The notes below the pieces were generated by a model that was not told where the DNA came from, ran no database searches, and worked only from the letters and a program-made list of their open reading frames with translations. DNA of 64,000 nucleotides from Pseudarthrobacter sp. SSS035 (GTDB taxonomy: Bacteria; Actinomycetota; Actinomycetes; Actinomycetales; Micrococcaceae): contig NZ_CP096882.1 in the NCBI RefSeq assembly GCF_023273875.1, forward strand, positions 1,116,001 through 1,180,000, read 5' to 3'. Positions 17,233 to 25,372 of this stretch are shown one piece after another. The first letter of the stretch is position 1. Each line of letters starts with the position of its first letter. The translations under genes were made by a program, and so were the position numbers.

Positions 17233-17913
17233 ATGATTGGACACATGCGCCACATGGGTAACAGCGGGAAGTTCGCCGTGATCGCGGCCGTCGCCGCGTT
17301 GGGCATGCTGGTGCTCACCGCCATCACCCTGGAAGAGGCCGTGATGGTCACGTTCCTGGGCCTGGTTGCGCTGGCCTATGTTGCGGCCGTGGCGGAGGTC
17401 CTGGCTCGCGGGCGCCACTTTGTATTGGTGGCCACCGCTGTGGGATCCAGCCTCACCTTTGCCTTCTCCCTTGCCTTCGTCAGCACTTGGGAGCTGGCTT
17501 TCGCCGAGCAGTCGTCGATCTTCGGCACACCGCTCCCCACCGGGGATCCGGACAACTACTTCTACTGGGGTGGGGCCTCAGCGGTGGCCACGCTAGCGGT
17601 CCTGTTCCTTGGCGCAGTCTGGCCGGCGGGCAGGCGGTTGGGGACTGCCAAACGGAGGCCCTCGCCAGCCAAGCGGCGGCCCACTTCCGGCACTGGCCGC
17701 CCTGCTGCGCGGCGCCCGGCAACCGGAGCCACCGCGACCCGGGGCGCGGCACCCCGGGCTGCCGCCACCGGTCAGCGTGCGTCAGGCTCCCGCGCGCCCG
17801 CCCGGATGCCAGCCTCGGCAGCCAAGCGGCCGTCGTCGTCCGCCTCCCCGGTCCGCAAACCGGCACCCAAACCGGGCACCAAGACGGGCGGCAAACCGGC
17901 GCCCCGCCGCTGA
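17233..17913 (+). CDS. Membrane protein with basic, histone-like C-terminal tail
   Basis: A 226-residue protein not assigned to a family. Three to four hydrophobic segments are visible in residues 13-135 (FAVIAAVAALGMLVLTAI; FLGLVALAYVAAVAEVLA; FVLVATAVGSSLTFAFSLAF; ASAVATLAVLFLGAVW). From residue 140 on it is a low-complexity Ala/Pro/Arg/Lys tail resembling histone-H1-like tails, probably cytoplasmic and nucleic-acid or envelope-polymer binding (inference). ATG starts at 17233, 17245 and 17254 are all possible. Its last 142 nt overlap the convergent EamA gene, so part of the tail may be biased by coding on both strands. Confidence 0.75.
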   Translation: MIGHMRHMGNSGKFAVIAAVAALGMLVLTAITLEEAVMVTFLGLVALAYVAAVAEVLARGRHFVLVATAVGSSLTFAFSLAFVSTWELAFAEQSSIFGTPLPTGDPDNYFYWGGASAVATLAVLFLGAVWPAGRRLGTAKRRPSPAKRRPTSGTGRPAARRPATGATATRGAAPRAAATGQRASGSRAPARMPASAAKRPSSSASPVRKPAPKPGTKTGGKPAPRR

Positions 17914-18800
17914 CCCAGCCGCAGAACCTGCCGGCCTCGGCCGGCGAGCACGGCAGTCGCCACCCCGCCCAGGAGGAGCAACCCGCCAGCCAGTTCCGCC
18001 GGCGTCGGTACCTCCCCCAACGCCAGCCAGGCCGCGCTCATGCCCACCACGGGAACCAGCAGCGTAAAGGGGACCACGGCCGACGACGGATAGCTGGCCA
18101 GGAGCCGGTTCCAGATCCCGTACCCCACCAGCGACGCGAAAATGGCCGTGTACAGCGCGCTCAGGATCGTGGCCGGCTGGAGGTCTGCCAGCGTGCCGAA
18201 CACCGCATCCGGGCCGTCCACCAGCAGCGACAGTCCCGCGAGGGGCCCGGGCACCACTGCGCCGGACCAGACCACCAGCCCCAGCCCGGAGGCGGCCTTG
18301 GCCTTCCGCGCAACGACGTTACCGGCCGCCCAGGACAGCGCGGCTCCCAGGACGATGATGAGCGGGAGCACCGGTGCCACGGCACTGCGGCCGACGGCCA
18401 CCACGGCCAGCCCCGCAACGCCGAGAACGACGCCGGCCAGTTGGCTCCGGCTGGGGCGCTCGCGCAGGAACCCGGCGGCCAGGAGGACGGTGAGCAGCAC
18501 CTGCGCCTGGAGGACCAGGGAGGCGAGGCCTGCCGGCATGCCCAGTGCCATGGCCAGGTAGAGGAGGCCGAACTGGCCCGCGCTCATAAAGGCGCCGACG
18601 CCGATGATCGCCTTCCAGCTGACGTCGGGCTTCCTGATGAAGAAGATCCAGGGGAAGACCACCAGGAGGAAGCGCATGGCCACAAACAGCAGCGGGGGAA
18701 CCTCACGGCCGTTCGCATGCAGGCCGAAGTCGATGGCCACGAAGTTCAGGCCCCAGAGGACGGCGACCAAGGCAGCAAGGAGGGAGTGTCGGAGATTCAC
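17772..18800 (-). CDS. EamA-family (DMT) transporter
   Basis: A 342-residue drug/metabolite transporter with ten hydrophobic segments in two EamA repeats (repeat 1 from LLAALVAVLWGLNF, repeat 2 from LIIVLGAALSWAAGNVVARKA). EamA members export amino acids or metabolites. I start at GTG 18800 (VNLRHSLLAALV), just before helix 1; a GTG at 18833 is also in frame. The C-terminal 55 residues after the last helix are an atypical Gly/Arg-rich extension that lies antisense to the neighbouring gene. It is divergent from a LysR gene that probably controls it. Confidence 0.88.
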   Translation of the reverse strand: MNLRHSLLAALVAVLWGLNFVAIDFGLHANGREVPPLLFVAMRFLLVVFPWIFFIRKPDVSWKAIIGVGAFMSAGQFGLLYLAMALGMPAGLASLVLQAQVLLTVLLAAGFLRERPSRSQLAGVVLGVAGLAVVAVGRSAVAPVLPLIIVLGAALSWAAGNVVARKAKAASGLGLVVWSGAVVPGPLAGLSLLVDGPDAVFGTLADLQPATILSALYTAIFASLVGYGIWNRLLASYPSSAVVPFTLLVPVVGMSAAWLALGEVPTPAELAGGLLLLGGVATAVLAGRGRQVLRLGQRRGAGLPPVLVPGLGAGLRTGEADDDGRLAAEAGIRAGAREPDAR

Positions 18801-18824
18801 GGTCCCACTCTTACAGACCGGCAG

Positions 18825-18874
18825 ATGAAGCACCAGCGTTGAATTCTGCGTCGAATCATGTACGTTTGCTTCAT
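18825..18874. promoter_or_regulatory. Divergent EamA/LysR promoter region with inverted repeat
   Basis: ATGAAGCA (18825-18832) and TGCTTCAT (18867-18874) are exact inverted 8-mers, 34 bp apart, in the short gap between divergent genes. This is a plausible LysR recognition and activation site pair (inference). Confidence 0.45.
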
Positions 18875-19817
18875 GATTGAGATCGGCTCACTGCGGGCCC
18901 TGGCGGCGATTGAACAGCACGGTTCGGTCATAGCGGCGTCGGAGGTAATTGGCTTCAGTCCGTCGGCAGTCTCCCAGCAGATCAAGAAGCTGGAGAAACA
19001 GACCGGATTCCCCGTCCTGGAGCGCCGCGGCCGTGGCGTGCTGCTGACCGAGCGGGGGCTCACGCTGGCAGCGTACGGCCGGCGCATCCTATCGGAGCTC
19101 GAGGAACTGGAATCCACCCTGTTGGCGGATCCGGCCAAACCTACCGGGCACCTCAAGGTTGTTGCCTTTTCCACGGCCTGCAGGGGCCTCGTGGGGCCGC
19201 TGCTGGGACGGCTGGCCTCGTCCGGAGCGGACCTGGACCTCAGCGTGCTGGCCGAGGACCCGCGGGAAGCCGTGGCGCGGGTGGCCAACGGGGAGGCGGA
19301 CCTGGGTGTGGTCCACAACTGGAACTCCGTCCCGCTGGTCATACCGGAGCACATGAAACTCGAGTGGTTGTGCGAGGACGTAGCGGACGTCCTGGTGCAC
19401 CGCGACCATCTCCTGGCAGGACGCGGCCAGGTGGAACCGGCGGATCTGGTGGACGAGCGCTGGATCAGCACGCCGCACGGAGCCATCTGCAACGAGGCCC
19501 TACTGAGGATCTTCGCCGACCTTGGCCGGGTGCCGGACATTAGGGTCTACGATCCAGACTTCGCAACCCACATCGCACTGGTGGAGCAGGGAGCCGTGGT
19601 GGCGCTGGTCCCCCGCCTCGGCCGGCCCGCGCTGCCTGCGGACGTCGTCGGCCTGCCCCTGGTCAACCCCACGCAGGTCAGTCAGGTGGGCATCGTGTAC
19701 CGCCGCACCATGGCGGCCAGCCCGGGCATCCAGCACGTCGCCGGACTGCTGCGGGAGGTCGCCGGGTCCCGTGGGGTCAGCGGATCCCGTGGGGTCAGTG
19801 GGCTCGCGGGACCTTGA
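18873..19817 (+). CDS. LysR-family transcriptional regulator
   Basis: A 314-residue LysR regulator. The N-terminal winged helix is clear (LRALAAIEQHGSVIAASEVIGFSPSAVSQQIKKLEKQTG in sections), followed by the periplasmic-binding-fold effector domain (GHLKVVAFSTACRGLVGPLL onward). The ATG at 18873 is chosen because MIEIGSLRAL matches usual family starts; 18858 adds five residues. It is divergent from the EamA transporter and likely regulates it in response to the exported metabolite. The C-terminus carries a recent-looking duplication (SRGVSG twice) and overlaps sixA by 23 nt. Confidence 0.92.
   Translation: MIEIGSLRALAAIEQHGSVIAASEVIGFSPSAVSQQIKKLEKQTGFPVLERRGRGVLLTERGLTLAAYGRRILSELEELESTLLADPAKPTGHLKVVAFSTACRGLVGPLLGRLASSGADLDLSVLAEDPREAVARVANGEADLGVVHNWNSVPLVIPEHMKLEWLCEDVADVLVHRDHLLAGRGQVEPADLVDERWISTPHGAICNEALLRIFADLGRVPDIRVYDPDFATHIALVEQGAVVALVPRLGRPALPADVVGLPLVNPTQVSQVGIVYRRTMAASPGIQHVAGLLREVAGSRGVSGSRGVSGLAGP
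19765..19800 (+). repeat. 2 x 18-bp tandem duplication at the 3' end of the LysR gene
   Basis: GGTCCCGTGGGGTCAGCG and GATCCCGTGGGGTCAGTG are adjacent and in frame, encoding SRGVSG twice. Confidence 0.85.
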
Positions 19818-20322
19818 ACTTGGTCAGCCGGGCGTCCTGCCCATCCAGCTCGGCCCAGGATTTTTCCGTTTCCAGCACCGTGAGGGCGCTGGTGGGGTAG
19901 CGGGTGGCGGCGTCCATGTAGGCGTCGTGGTTTGAGTCGCGTGAGGCCAGGTGCATGGCGAGGTCCTGGACGCCAGGCATGTGCGAGATGAGCATCAGGG
20001 TGGTGACGGTGTCAGGCACGTGGTTGACCACGGCGAGCATCCGCAGCGCAGAGGCGGCGTAGAGTCCGTCCTCAAGTTTCGGCGTCGGGGCCTTATCCCC
20101 CAGTTCTGAGCACACCCAAGTGCAGGTCTGGCGGGTGCGGAGCGCACTGGAACACAGAATGAAGTCCGGAAGGATGCCGTGTTTGACCAGCCACTTGCCG
20201 GCCAGGGGCGCCTCGCGGTGTCCCCGTTCCTCCAGCGGCCGCTCATGATCCGCCACGCCGCCGGGCCAGTCGGACTTGGCGTGCCGCATGATCACCAGGC
20301 GTTTGATGTGGTGGTCGCTCAT
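19795..20322 (-). CDS. sixA: SixA-type phosphohistidine phosphatase
   Basis: A 175-residue histidine-phosphatase (RHG/phosphoglycerate mutase-like) protein. The catalytic RHG-type motif is IMRHAKSDW near the N-terminus, with the second arginine region SSALRTRQT and the second catalytic His in LISHMPGVQDLA. Domain length and the RHAKSDW form are typical of SixA, which removes phosphate from phosphohistidine proteins. Start at ATG 20322 with GGGGG just upstream. Convergent with LysR; the target phosphoprotein is unknown. Confidence 0.88.
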   Translation of the reverse strand: MSDHHIKRLVIMRHAKSDWPGGVADHERPLEERGHREAPLAGKWLVKHGILPDFILCSSALRTRQTCTWVCSELGDKAPTPKLEDGLYAASALRMLAVVNHVPDTVTTLMLISHMPGVQDLAMHLASRDSNHDAYMDAATRYPTSALTVLETEKSWAELDGQDARLTKFKVPRAH

Positions 20323-20401
20323 CCCCCAAGCCTAACGCCCACACAAGTAAGTCGCCCCGCCGCCGAACATTTAGCCGTGGAGGCCAACACCCGCGAGCCC
20401 T

Positions 20402-20495
20402 GACGCACAAAAGCGGCATTTCGCGTAGTGCCGCATCGCCGACTGAGGAACGAAGGAGGTGTCTAAGGCACGGCGAAATACCGCTTTCGTGCGTC
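20402..20495. repeat. 94-bp long inverted repeat (REP-like hairpin element)
   Basis: The outer arms GACGCACAAAAGCGGCATTTC and their partner pair over about 23 bp with two mismatches, followed by an inner GTGCC/GGCAC pair and a loop containing AAGGAGGTGT. It lies between the divergent-side 5' end of sixA and the 3' end of the wHTH gene. There is no terminal T run on either side. Confidence 0.8.
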
Positions 20496-20504
20496 GCTGA
20501 AGGA

Positions 20505-21371
20505 CTAGATCGAGTATTCCGGAGCGGCCCAGACAATCACTTCGGGGTGCTCGTAGAAGCGGTAGCCCTGGCCGCGGACGGTACGGACGGTGTTGGCGAG
20601 GCGGCCCAGCTTGGAGCGGAGGCGGCGGATGTGGACGTCGATGGTGCGCTCGTTGGGGACTTCCTCGGCGTTGCGCCACAGGCCCTCAAGCAGTTCATCG
20701 CGGCCAACCGTGCGGGTGCCGTTTTCCACCAGGTAGTTCAGGAGTTCGAATTCCTTGAAGGTCAGGTTCAGGGATTCGCCGTCAAGGTGGACTTCGCGGC
20801 GGGCAAGATCGATCAGGACGCCGGACGGGCGCGGGTCCTGGGGCTGCTGCAGCCTGGCAGTCTCGGTGCGCTTCTGCGCGTTCACGGTGGGGTCACCAAA
20901 GGTGGAACGGACGACGTCGAGCGCGGAACCGGGGGTGCCGGCCGGCGCCACGGCCACGGCCGCGTAGCTTTCGGCACTGGTCACGAGTGACTGCGCGTAA
21001 GCGCGGATTTCCTGGGCAAGTTTGGCAATGGAGGTTCCGGCAGCCGCTGCGGTCTCCTCGTCGATGCCCATGTAAAGGACAAATCCGCGGGCCACGGTGT
21101 CACTTGCGACCGGGCGGACATTGTTGGGTCCCGCGATCACCGGAGTGGGCGCGGTCAGCGGCGCGGCTTCGGCAGGCTGGACGGCGCGGAGCTGGCCGTA
21201 GGAACTGGGGTTGTAGCCCTGGGGTGCGTAGCCGGGGGCAGGAAAGCTGGCTCCGGGGGCAGCCGGGGCGAACGCCGGTCGGGCACCGAACCCCTGGCGG
21301 AGGCCGGAAGCCTGGCCGGCCTTGCCTGCGTTACGGACGGAGATGTGGACGTATCCGGATGCAACTGACAT
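20505..21371 (-). CDS. Orphan OmpR/PhoB-type winged-helix regulator
   Basis: A 288-residue protein whose C-terminal 100 residues are an OmpR/PhoB winged helix (LTFKEFELLNYLVENGTRTVGRDELLEGLW then RTIDVHIRRLRSKLG). The N-terminal 85 residues are Pro/Ala/Gly/Tyr-rich and probably disordered. The middle (GFVLYMGIDEETAAAAGTSIAKLAQEIRAY) is a short domain with no phosphoacceptor aspartate motif, so it is not a standard receiver. The regulator probably works without a cognate kinase. It is preceded by a 620-bp intergenic region, suggesting complex control. Target genes are not evident. Confidence 0.88.
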   Translation of the reverse strand: MSVASGYVHISVRNAGKAGQASGLRQGFGARPAFAPAAPGASFPAPGYAPQGYNPSSYGQLRAVQPAEAAPLTAPTPVIAGPNNVRPVASDTVARGFVLYMGIDEETAAAAGTSIAKLAQEIRAYAQSLVTSAESYAAVAVAPAGTPGSALDVVRSTFGDPTVNAQKRTETARLQQPQDPRPSGVLIDLARREVHLDGESLNLTFKEFELLNYLVENGTRTVGRDELLEGLWRNAEEVPNERTIDVHIRRLRSKLGRLANTVRTVRGQGYRFYEHPEVIVWAAPEYSI

Positions 21372-21990
21372 GAATGCTTACCTCAATGTGAATGGCCGTC
21401 ATCGCGGCTCGAATGCTGGTTGTCCCCGCAATGAAATCTGGGGATGGCGCCCTACGCTGGGCTGGGGGCGAATGCCTAAGAACTTCGTGGGGTCTGAAGA
21501 TCAGGCGTGCATTCGACAACAGCGCATGTCGGCAGCAGCGGATGTGCTGGGCCAATATTCTGCGGCTGCAGGTGCTGTTGAGTTCTTGTTCACAATTGAA
21601 AGTGTGCAACGTAACAATGAAAACTTGCAAGTAACAATGGGTGCAACGTTCCGCATACTGAGACAAAATGCGTATTTGTGTTACAGATCACCATTCTGAT
21701 TTGGCGGCAAAATAGGAGTTGCTGTCCGCCAAAGGTGCGCAAATGGGCTTCTCCGGCGAACAATGTTCGCCCTTTCGCCATACCAAGACCTTGAAATTCA
21801 CCGGCCAATGACTTGCCGAGATTCCCTGCCGGGTTTTGCCGCCTGTCCAACGGAGAAGGCGGCCGCGTGCGGATTGTCGGCGTCCCGCCCGGCCACCCAG
21901 ATCGCCCATCCAGCTCGCTAGGCTGGGATTCACAGCGTGCGCACAGGAACCCCATAGCGCGGGCTAACCGAATGATCGGAGAGTTGTCCC
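21372..21990. other. 620-bp AT-richer intergenic region with regulatory-looking repeats
   Basis: No convincing gene. It separates two divergent regulators. A GTAACAATG direct repeat (21611 and 21631) sits between two GTGCAACGT motifs (21604, 21641). TTTGGCGG...CCGCCAAA forms an inverted repeat around 21699-21735. GGCGAACA-A-TGTTCGCC is a perfect 17-bp palindrome at 21755-21771. These probably belong to the promoters of the flanking genes. Confidence 0.55.
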
Positions 21991-22731
21991 ATGGCCACTT
22001 CGCACTCCATGACCAACAACCTTCCCCAACTGACCCACCCGGACGGCTCCCCCATCCGCGCCCTGGTGGTTGACGACGAACCCAGCCTTTCCGAGCTCAT
22101 GAGCATGGGGCTGCGCATGGCCGGCTGGTCTGTTGCCGTGGCTTCGGACGGCCCGGAGGCCGTCAAGCTTGCCAAGGAGTTCCGCCCGGACGTCCTGGTG
22201 CTGGACGTGATGCTGCCAGGGTTCGACGGCGTTGAGCTGCTGGGCAGGATCCGCGCCTTCGCGCCCGAGGTACCTGCGCTTTTCCTGACTGCCAAGGACG
22301 CTGTCCAGGACAGGATCGTGGGCCTGGCGGCCGGCGGGGACGACTACGTAACCAAGCCGTTCAGCATGGAAGAGGTCCTGTTGCGACTGCACCGCCTGGT
22401 CCAGCGCTCCGGCGTTGCCGCGATGGACACTGCCGAACTTGTGGTGGGCGATCTTGTCCTCAACATCGACACCCGCGAAGTGACCCGTGCAGGCGACAAC
22501 CTCCAGCTCACGGCCACCCAGTTCGAACTGCTCCGGTACCTCATGGAGAACCCCAAACGCGTGATCAGCAAGGCCCAGATCCTGGACCGCGTCTGGAACT
22601 ATGACTTCGGCGGCCAGGCCAACATCGTGGAGCTCTACATCTCCTACCTGCGCAAGAAAGTTGATGCAGTGCACCCACCCATGATCCATACCGTGCGGGG
22701 CGCCGGCTACGTCATCAAGCCGGCCGAGTAA
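21991..22731 (+). CDS. OmpR-family response regulator
   Basis: A 246-residue two-component response regulator. The receiver domain has the acidic pair DD at residues 28-29, phosphoacceptor Asp72 (VLVLDVMLPG), Thr100 and Lys122 (YVTKPF). The C-terminal OmpR winged helix (TATQFELLRYLMENPKRVISKAQILDRVW) ends in HTVRGAGYVI. It is followed after 7 nt by the cognate kinase. Overall pattern resembles the TcrA/MprA/CseB group that controls envelope stress genes in actinobacteria, but the regulon is not shown here. Confidence 0.94.
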   Translation: MATSHSMTNNLPQLTHPDGSPIRALVVDDEPSLSELMSMGLRMAGWSVAVASDGPEAVKLAKEFRPDVLVLDVMLPGFDGVELLGRIRAFAPEVPALFLTAKDAVQDRIVGLAAGGDDYVTKPFSMEEVLLRLHRLVQRSGVAAMDTAELVVGDLVLNIDTREVTRAGDNLQLTATQFELLRYLMENPKRVISKAQILDRVWNYDFGGQANIVELYISYLRKKVDAVHPPMIHTVRGAGYVIKPAE

Positions 22732-22738
22732 CACTTCC

Positions 22739-24292
22739 ATGTCCTCGCCGCGACTAACTCCAGCACCTGCCCGGAGCTTGCTGAAACCGAACACCTGGCA
22801 TCTGCGCACACGGCTGATCCTGTTGGCCATGGCCCTGCTGGTGGCCATCTGCGGAGCCGTGGGGCTGTTCAGTTACGCCTCCATGGATTCCTTTCTCACC
22901 GGGCAGCTGGATGAACAGCTGAGCCAGGCCGCCAAACGGTCGAACGATCCGGGCCGCCCGCCCCTGGGCGGATTCAACGGCAGGCCGGACCCGCTTGACT
23001 CCCGCGGACAGAGCGTGGGAACGCTGAATGCGCGGATCCTGAACGGCCAGATCCCCAGCGGCGGTTTCCTGGACTCGGACACCACGCGCCTACCCCTCGA
23101 CGCCGAAGACAAGCAGACCCTGCTGGCGCTGGCGCAGAACGGCCTTCCCGTGAACCGCTCGCTGTCCAACGGGGATTACCGGATTGTGGCCGTGCAAACC
23201 GGCTACGGCGATGTCCTTGTCACGGGCCTTCCGCTCGCCGCCAAGGAGAGCACGCTGGCATCGCTGGTGTGGACCTTTGTTTTTGTCTCCTTGGGCGGCC
23301 TGGCGCTGATCGGACTGGCGGGAACCGTGCTGATCCGGCGCACCATGAAGCCGCTCGAGCAGCTTTCCGAGGTTGCAACCCGGGTGGCCCGGCTCCCGCT
23401 GGACGCGGGCGAGGTGGCACTCGCGGTGCGCGTCCCGCCGTCGAACTCCAATCCCGGAACCGAAGTGGGCAGCGTAGGGCACGCCCTCAATCTGATGCTG
23501 GACAACGTCGCCAACGCACTCGAGGCGCGGCAGCGGAGCGAGACCAAGGTGCGGCAGTTCGTTGCCGACGCTTCCCATGAGCTGCGCACCCCGCTGACCG
23601 CCATCCGCGGGTACACGGAGCTGATGCGGATGACCGAGGACTTCACGCCGGACGGCCGGAAATCCCTGGCCCGGGTCCAAAGCCAGTCCGAACGCATGAC
23701 CACCCTGGTGGAGGATCTGCTCCTACTTGCCCGGCTCGATGAGGGCCAGCCCCTGAAGCTCAGCGAAGTAGACCTCACACAACTCGTGATCGAAACCGTC
23801 AGTGACGAGAAGGTCATCGCCCCGGACCACCACTGGCGCCTTGAACTGCCTGACGAGCCGCTCGCCATCACGGGTGATGCGTCCCAACTGCGTCAGGTGC
23901 TTGTCAACCTGCTCTCCAATGCGCGCAAGCACACGCAGCCGGGGACCACGGTGGTCACCGCTGTCACGAAGTCTGCCAATGGCGGCGCAGCGGTGACGGT
24001 AACGGACGACGGCGGGGGCATCCCTGCGGAATTCGTGGACCACGTTTTCTCCCGGTTTGCCCGCGCAGACGCGGCGCGCAAGGGTACGGCACCGGCCTCG
24101 GGCGCCGGGGCGTCCGAAGGCACCAGCGGCCTGGGCCTGTCCATTGTCCAGTCGATCATGGAGGCCCACGGCGGGAGCGTGGAAGTGACATCGCGGGCCG
24201 GGCGGACAGAGTTCGCGCTGCTTTTCCCGACCGGCATCCTGGCATCATCATCAGACACCCGGGCACAGCAAGGCGACACACCGCCGTCGTGA
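22739..24292 (+). CDS. Membrane sensor histidine kinase
   Basis: A 517-residue HisKA-type kinase paired with the upstream response regulator. Transmembrane helix 1 (LILLAMALLVAICGAVGLFSY) and helix 2 (WTFVFVSLGGLALIGLAGTVL) bracket an extracytoplasmic sensor of about 140 residues. A HAMP segment follows, then the H-box DASHELRTPLTAIRGY with His280, an N-box NLLSNARKHT, a G1 region VTDDGGGIP, and a G2 box GLGLSIVQSIM. The downstream riboswitch region starts soon after the stop, so the next gene is separately controlled. Confidence 0.94.
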   Translation: MSSPRLTPAPARSLLKPNTWHLRTRLILLAMALLVAICGAVGLFSYASMDSFLTGQLDEQLSQAAKRSNDPGRPPLGGFNGRPDPLDSRGQSVGTLNARILNGQIPSGGFLDSDTTRLPLDAEDKQTLLALAQNGLPVNRSLSNGDYRIVAVQTGYGDVLVTGLPLAAKESTLASLVWTFVFVSLGGLALIGLAGTVLIRRTMKPLEQLSEVATRVARLPLDAGEVALAVRVPPSNSNPGTEVGSVGHALNLMLDNVANALEARQRSETKVRQFVADASHELRTPLTAIRGYTELMRMTEDFTPDGRKSLARVQSQSERMTTLVEDLLLLARLDEGQPLKLSEVDLTQLVIETVSDEKVIAPDHHWRLELPDEPLAITGDASQLRQVLVNLLSNARKHTQPGTTVVTAVTKSANGGAAVTVTDDGGGIPAEFVDHVFSRFARADAARKGTAPASGAGASEGTSGLGLSIVQSIMEAHGGSVEVTSRAGRTEFALLFPTGILASSSDTRAQQGDTPPS

Positions 24293-24379
24293 TTCTCGTT
24301 ACCTAAATGTGACTTAAGCCGCCAGCTCCGGTACCGTCGATATGGTGTGGTTCCCGTTTGGGCCGCATATCCGGATGAC

Positions 24380-24545
24380 GCCAAGCTCTGCCGCTTCCCG
24401 GATTCCGTTTTCAGAGGCAGAGGCGGGGGACCCACCGTCCCGGGCACCAGGTGCCCTTTGGGGTTAAGCCAACACGTGATTGTGCCGTGTGGCCGGATGC
24501 CCTCATCCGAACCCGACAGCTAACTCCGCAGGTGTGAGAGGCGAT
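24380..24545 (+). promoter_or_regulatory. Cyclic-di-AMP riboswitch (ydaO/yuaA class)
   Basis: The leader carries the conserved blocks of the ydaO fold in order: CGGGGGACCCA (near 24423), TTTGGGGTTAAGCC (near 24457) and ATCCGAACCCGACAGCTAA (24505-24523), ending GCAGGTGTGAGAGG just before the start codon. In actinobacteria this class sits ahead of cell-wall hydrolase and Rpf genes and turns them off at high c-di-AMP. The downstream gene fits. I recognised it from conserved blocks and did not fold it. Confidence 0.88.
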
Positions 24546-24550
24546 CCATC

Positions 24551-25285
24551 ATGTCTGAATTCAAGGTAGAACCGCGCCCGCAGGGCGACAACAAGTCCAA
24601 TAGCCACCGCAAGCAGACCCGCTTCGGCGCAGCTATGTCCCCACTCTCCAGGGCCGCCCGGATTCCCTCCGTGGGCCAGCGCGTCGCGGTGTTCGCCACC
24701 GCGTGCGCCCTGTTGGTCGGTGTAAGCGCCGCAGCACACGCTTCCGAGTCGGCCTCGCTTGCGGCCAGCGCCAACCAGGCCGCCGAAGAAGAGAACGCCC
24801 AGTCGAAGCTCAGCTTCGAAGCGGCTGAGATCCAGGCCCCGGCCACTCCGGAAGCGGCTCCGGCTGAAATCAACGTCGCGCCCCAGGCCGCCGATCCGGC
24901 ACCCGCCCCGGCACCCGAACCCGCTGCCACTCCTGCTCCGGCCCCGGAACCTGCACCCGCGCCTGTTGTGGCCGTCAACGACCCCGCAGGAGCGCAGGCC
25001 TACGCTGCCGGGCAGCTGGCGACGTACGGCTGGTCCGCTGACCAGATGCAGTGCCTGCAGACGCTGTGGACCAAGGAATCCGAATGGACCACCACGGCCA
25101 CCAACGCCAGCAGCGGCGCGTACGGCATCGTCCAGTCATTGCCCGCTGAGAAGATGGCGAGCGCCGGCGCGGACTACGTCACCAACTACCGCACGCAGAT
25201 CAACTGGGGCCTGAACTACATCCAGGAGCGCTACCAGTCACCGTGCGGCGCGCTGAACTTCCACCTGTCGCACAACTGGTACTAG
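24551..25285 (+). CDS. Secreted lysozyme-like (Rpf/transglycosylase-type) cell-wall protein
   Basis: A 244-residue exported protein. Residues 1-40 are polar/basic, residues 43-63 form a signal or anchor helix (VAVFATACALLVGVSAAAHA), and residues 95-140 are a Pro/Ala/Glu linker. The C-terminal 95 residues are a lysozyme-like domain: CLQTLWTKESEWTTTATN with a candidate catalytic Glu, GAYGIVQSLPAEKM and a final SPCGALNFHLSHNWY with paired cysteines. Known families of this type cleave or remodel peptidoglycan. Control by a c-di-AMP riboswitch links its expression to envelope homeostasis. The start ATG is 11 nt after a GAGAGG. Confidence 0.9.
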   Translation: MSEFKVEPRPQGDNKSNSHRKQTRFGAAMSPLSRAARIPSVGQRVAVFATACALLVGVSAAAHASESASLAASANQAAEEENAQSKLSFEAAEIQAPATPEAAPAEINVAPQAADPAPAPAPEPAATPAPAPEPAPAPVVAVNDPAGAQAYAAGQLATYGWSADQMQCLQTLWTKESEWTTTATNASSGAYGIVQSLPAEKMASAGADYVTNYRTQINWGLNYIQERYQSPCGALNFHLSHNWY

Positions 25286-25350
25286 GCCGACTGAGCGGCG
25301 CCGGCGGTTGGCGTCGCTGAGCTGCACGCCGCGCCGGCGGATCACAAGTG

Positions 25351-25372
25351 GCGGATCACGAAAGTGATCCGC
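25351..25372. terminator. Hairpin between convergent wall-protein and HAD genes
   Basis: GCGGATCAC-GAAA-GTGATCCGC with a stable tetraloop. It overlaps the HAD stop codon, and an upstream GC-rich copy of GGCGGATCAC adds an alternative pairing. Confidence 0.6.

Noticed and set aside
17487..18842. A plus-strand 451-codon frame across EamA
   Set aside because: Gln/Arg/Asp-rich antisense composition, no domain; EamA helices on the other strand explain the region.
21604..21650. GlnR box (GTnAC-n6-GAAAC pattern)
   Set aside because: GTAAC repeats are 20 bp apart rather than 22, and no GAAAC stands at the required position.
21755..21771. CGAAC...GTTCG palindrome as LexA/SOS box
   Set aside because: Actinobacterial LexA boxes have CGAAC-N4-GTTCG; this has N3, so the spacing is wrong. 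Left as an unexplained palindrome.
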